Made by a program: the position numbers and the translations under genes. From positions 1 to 8,046 of the forward strand of contig WFPH01000011.1 in NCBI GenBank assembly GCA_015487645.1: a stretch of 8,046 nt of DNA. Direction: 5' to 3'. This document shows, one piece after another, positions 6,912-8,046 of this stretch. Each line of letters begins with the position of its first letter. Within the stretch, counting starts at the first letter, position 1. The DNA is from Thermosulfurimonas sp. (GTDB lineage: Bacteria > Desulfobacterota > Thermodesulfobacteria > Thermodesulfobacteriales > Thermodesulfobacteriaceae). The notes below the pieces were generated by a model. That model saw only the letters and a program-made list of their open reading frames with translations. It was not told the origin of the DNA and did not search any database.

Positions 6912-7222
6912 AGAAACCTTTTAAACCACTCTTTCAGAGTTTCCCTGTCGGGATAAGGGCGCATCCCCTTGCCGGGGATGCAGTAAACCCTTCAGCCCAG
7001 ACCCGGCTCTTTGGCCTCGTCCGCCCCGGGTTCCAGATCCACTCCATTTACCTTAATGGTGGGTGAACCGTAAAACCGGAGCTCTACAGCTTCTTCATTG
7101 TTTCGTATAATTTCCTCGGTAATTTCGTAAGTTATGCCAAATTCATCAAGAACCTGTTTAATAAGTCCAGACAAGATCTTTCTTGATGGGCAATTGGGGG
7201 CGTAGAGAATCAGGACTTCCAC
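6908..7222 (-). CDS. Candidate selenoprotein: small thioredoxin-fold protein with in-frame UGA (Sec77)
   Basis: The GTG start at 7222 has GGGAGGAGG just upstream. The frame gives a thioredoxin-like N-terminus (EVLILYAPNCPSRK, Cys11), then the cis-Pro-type motif RFYGSPTIKVNGVDLEPGA. It then reaches GLG followed by TGA at 6994-6992. Reading through, it continues RVYCIPGKGMRPYPDRET and LKEWFKRFL to a TAG at 6910-6908, giving 104 residues. From memory of related small thioredoxin-fold proteins, this place holds GLxCRxY followed by a short proline-containing tail and a final helix, so TGA replaces a conserved Cys. A bacterial SECIS-like hairpin follows immediately. Selenocysteine insertion is therefore the best reading, with a likely redox role for Sec77 (with Cys11 or Cys81 as possible partner). 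Its 5' two-thirds is AT-richer than its neighbours. The alternative is a true stop giving a 76-residue protein that lacks the last helix. The substrate is unknown. Confidence 0.75.
6956..6991 (-). promoter_or_regulatory. Bacterial SECIS-like stem-loop just downstream of the UGA
   Basis: In the minus-strand RNA the hairpin has a perfect 8-bp upper stem. The 5' arm GCAUCCCC is at 6981-6974, the loop GGCAA at 6973-6969 and the 3' arm GGGGAUGC at 6968-6961. A lower AGGG/CCCU helix (6991-6988 with 6959-6956) is separated from it by an asymmetric internal loop, UUUACU on one side and a single G on the other. Eighteen bases separate the UGA from the apical loop, and the loop starts with GG. This fits the known bacterial rule of a stem-loop about 16-37 bases after UGA with a G among the first two loop bases. 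No U-run follows on either strand, so it is not an intrinsic terminator. Confidence 0.72.
6992..6994 (-). other. In-frame UGA read as selenocysteine (codon 77)
   Basis: TGA lies in frame 76 codons after the GTG start, with 27 further sense codons before TAG. The context is GLG-UGA-RVY, at the position of a Cys that I recall as conserved in homologues. A single base change (TGC or TGT to TGA) relates the two states. Confidence 0.72.
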
Positions 7223-7224
7223 CG

Positions 7225-7233
7225 CCTCCTCCC
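7225..7233 (-). promoter_or_regulatory. Shine-Dalgarno supporting the GTG start of the candidate selenoprotein
   Basis: GGGAGGAGG lies 2 bases before the GTG at 7222 (5 bases if the GGGAGG part is used). The nearby upstream ATG on the same strand (about 7242) is in another frame. The GTG is therefore the supported start. Confidence 0.7.
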
Positions 7234-7260
7234 GAGCTGCATCAAAACTTTAATTTAAAA

Positions 7261-7290
7261 AATCAAAAAGGGCGGGCTTTTAGCCCGCCC
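7261..7290 (-). terminator. Rho-independent terminator after the cytochrome gene
   Basis: GGGCGGGC and GCCCGCCC (7270-7277 and 7283-7290) form a perfect 8-bp GC stem with a 5-base loop. On the minus strand it is followed directly by a T-rich tract (TTTTTGATT, continuing T-rich to about 7257). It lies 24 bases after the TAA of the cytochrome gene, so it ends that transcript. On the plus strand the nearest T-run (7302-7308) begins more than 10 bases from the stem, so plus-strand termination would be weak at best. Confidence 0.9.
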
Positions 7291-7314
7291 ACATTTCTAA
7301 GTTTTTTTATCCGC

Positions 7315-8046
7315 TTACTTGCCAGCCTTCTCACGCATCTCCCTGGCCAGCTCTTTCATCTCGGCTAGGGTCTTTTTCATCTCCGCCCAGCCATACCAGT
7401 GAGAATAATCGGGGTTCATGTGGAAGGCTCCCTGGAAGGTCCTCATGCGGTACTCCATGAACATGAGGTAGAGCTTCTGTTCGATCTCGTAAGGGGTCTC
7501 ATAGAACCGGAGGAGATCCGGATAAGGATTGCCATCAGGATGTTTGATAATGCCCTCACGAGCCAGATCCGCTACCAGCTCGATAGCCTCGGCGAAGATC
7601 TTGTCCGCCTCCTTGAGCATCATGTCGGCCTGGTGGAGTTGCTCTTTAACGAAGTTGATGTTGTGACACTGCGTGCAGACCTTTATCATGCGATCCCTTT
7701 CGGCCTGCCATTCCTCCTTGGTAAGACGGGCAACCTTTCCGGCCTTCACTACCTCCAGACGCTCGGTGAACTTACCGTCCGGGGTGAGCACATGGAGTCC
7801 CTTGAGGATGGTCACCCGGTAGTTCCACCACTCCTTGTCATCCTCCGGAACCCGAAGGCCGAGGAATCCCCAGGCGGTCATCACCCGATGGTTGCCATTT
7901 GGCATGTGGCAGGTCTGGCAACGCGGTCCACGACGATCTTCAATGGGACGTCCGAGCAACCGATCGATCATATAAGCCGCCCCGTGCTTGGAGGTGGACC
8001 ACATTTCCCACTGGGGATGGTCAAACCCCATGTGGCAGGTCATGCA
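7315..8046 (-). CDS. Multiheme c-type cytochrome, HAO-like, C-terminal part (5' partial)
   Basis: The frame is open to the right edge, so the N-terminus lies beyond the window. Three haem c attachment motifs are visible: CMTCH (8046-8032, first Cys codon being the last three bases of the window), CQTCH (7920-7906) and CTQCH (7677-7663). Segments MGFDHPQWEMWSTSKHG, GPRCQTCHMPNGNHRV and a long helical C-terminal region containing HMNPDYSHWYGWAEMKK resemble the last haem sites and C-terminal helices of octahaem hydroxylamine-oxidoreductase-type cytochromes. Such proteins are exported and handle hydroxylamine, nitrite or hydrazine chemistry in the periplasm; the direction and substrate cannot be judged here. 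The signal peptide and remaining haems are outside. Stop TAA at 7315-7317, then an intrinsic terminator. The multihaem assignment is firm; the HAO subgroup is from recalled motifs. Confidence 0.8.
   Translation of the reverse strand, partial: CMTCHMGFDHPQWEMWSTSKHGAAYMIDRLLGRPIEDRRGPRCQTCHMPNGNHRVMTAWGFLGLRVPEDDKEWWNYRVTILKGLHVLTPDGKFTERLEVVKAGKVARLTKEEWQAERDRMIKVCTQCHNINFVKEQLHQADMMLKEADKIFAEAIELVADLAREGIIKHPDGNPYPDLLRFYETPYEIEQKLYLMFMEYRMRTFQGAFHMNPDYSHWYGWAEMKKTLAEMKELAREMREKAGK

Noticed and set aside
6956..6991. Terminator for the plus-strand operon
   Set aside because: The hairpin is followed on the plus strand by AGTAAACCC with no T-run, and on the minus strand by CGCCCTTATCCC, also with none.
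6992..7222. Complete 76-residue thioredoxin-like protein ending at TGA 6992-6994
   Set aside because: The frame stays open with family-like sequence beyond the TGA, and a SECIS-like hairpin follows at the right distance, so the TGA is more likely selenocysteine than a stop.
6908..7222. Pseudogene with a nonsense mutation or sequencing error
   Set aside because: There is only one in-frame stop, it is TGA at a recalled Cys position, the rest of the frame is intact with a good ribosome binding site, and the hairpin is unexplained by decay. It remains the main fallback if Sec machinery is absent.

Overview
The window is a gene-dense bacterial segment of about 57% G+C by eye. It looks like an anaerobic, probably thermophilic, Thermodesulfobacteriota or delta-proteobacterial type organism. 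This is inferred from the style of the proteins, the unusual long GAPDH and the multiheme cytochrome; no marker gene settles the taxonomy.

The plus strand carries one tight block from position 1 to 6911 that reads as an operon. It starts with the 3' part of a very large protein that has PPDK-type ATP-grasp and phosphohistidine domains. It continues with a long-form GAPDH (gap), phosphoglycerate kinase (pgk), triosephosphate isomerase (tpiA) and a small CoA-binding protein. Gaps between genes are 2 to 21 bases. The Shine-Dalgarno of pgk overlaps the stop codon of gap, and that of tpiA overlaps the stop codon of pgk. Gap, Pgk and TpiA together connect dihydroxyacetone phosphate and glyceraldehyde 3-phosphate to 3-phosphoglycerate. 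The large protein lacks the PEP/pyruvate barrel domain of true PPDK, so it should not be assumed to make PEP by itself.

The minus strand carries two genes converging on that operon. At the right edge is the C-terminal part of a multiheme c-type cytochrome, probably of the hydroxylamine-oxidoreductase (HAO) type, followed by a clear intrinsic terminator (7261-7290).

The most interesting element lies between the terminator and the operon: a small thioredoxin-fold gene whose reading frame meets an in-frame TGA at 6992-6994. The frame stays open for 27 more sense codons to a TAG at 6908-6910. The TGA falls where I recall relatives having a conserved Cys (GLxCRxY). Eighteen bases after it is the loop of a perfect 8-bp hairpin whose loop begins GG, as expected of a bacterial SECIS. 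I read this as a 104-residue selenoprotein (Sec77). A conventional reading would cut it off at 76 residues. The selenocysteine machinery itself is not in the window.

No tRNA, rRNA, CRISPR, insertion sequence or long repeat was seen, and there is no gene-free stretch longer than about 95 bases.
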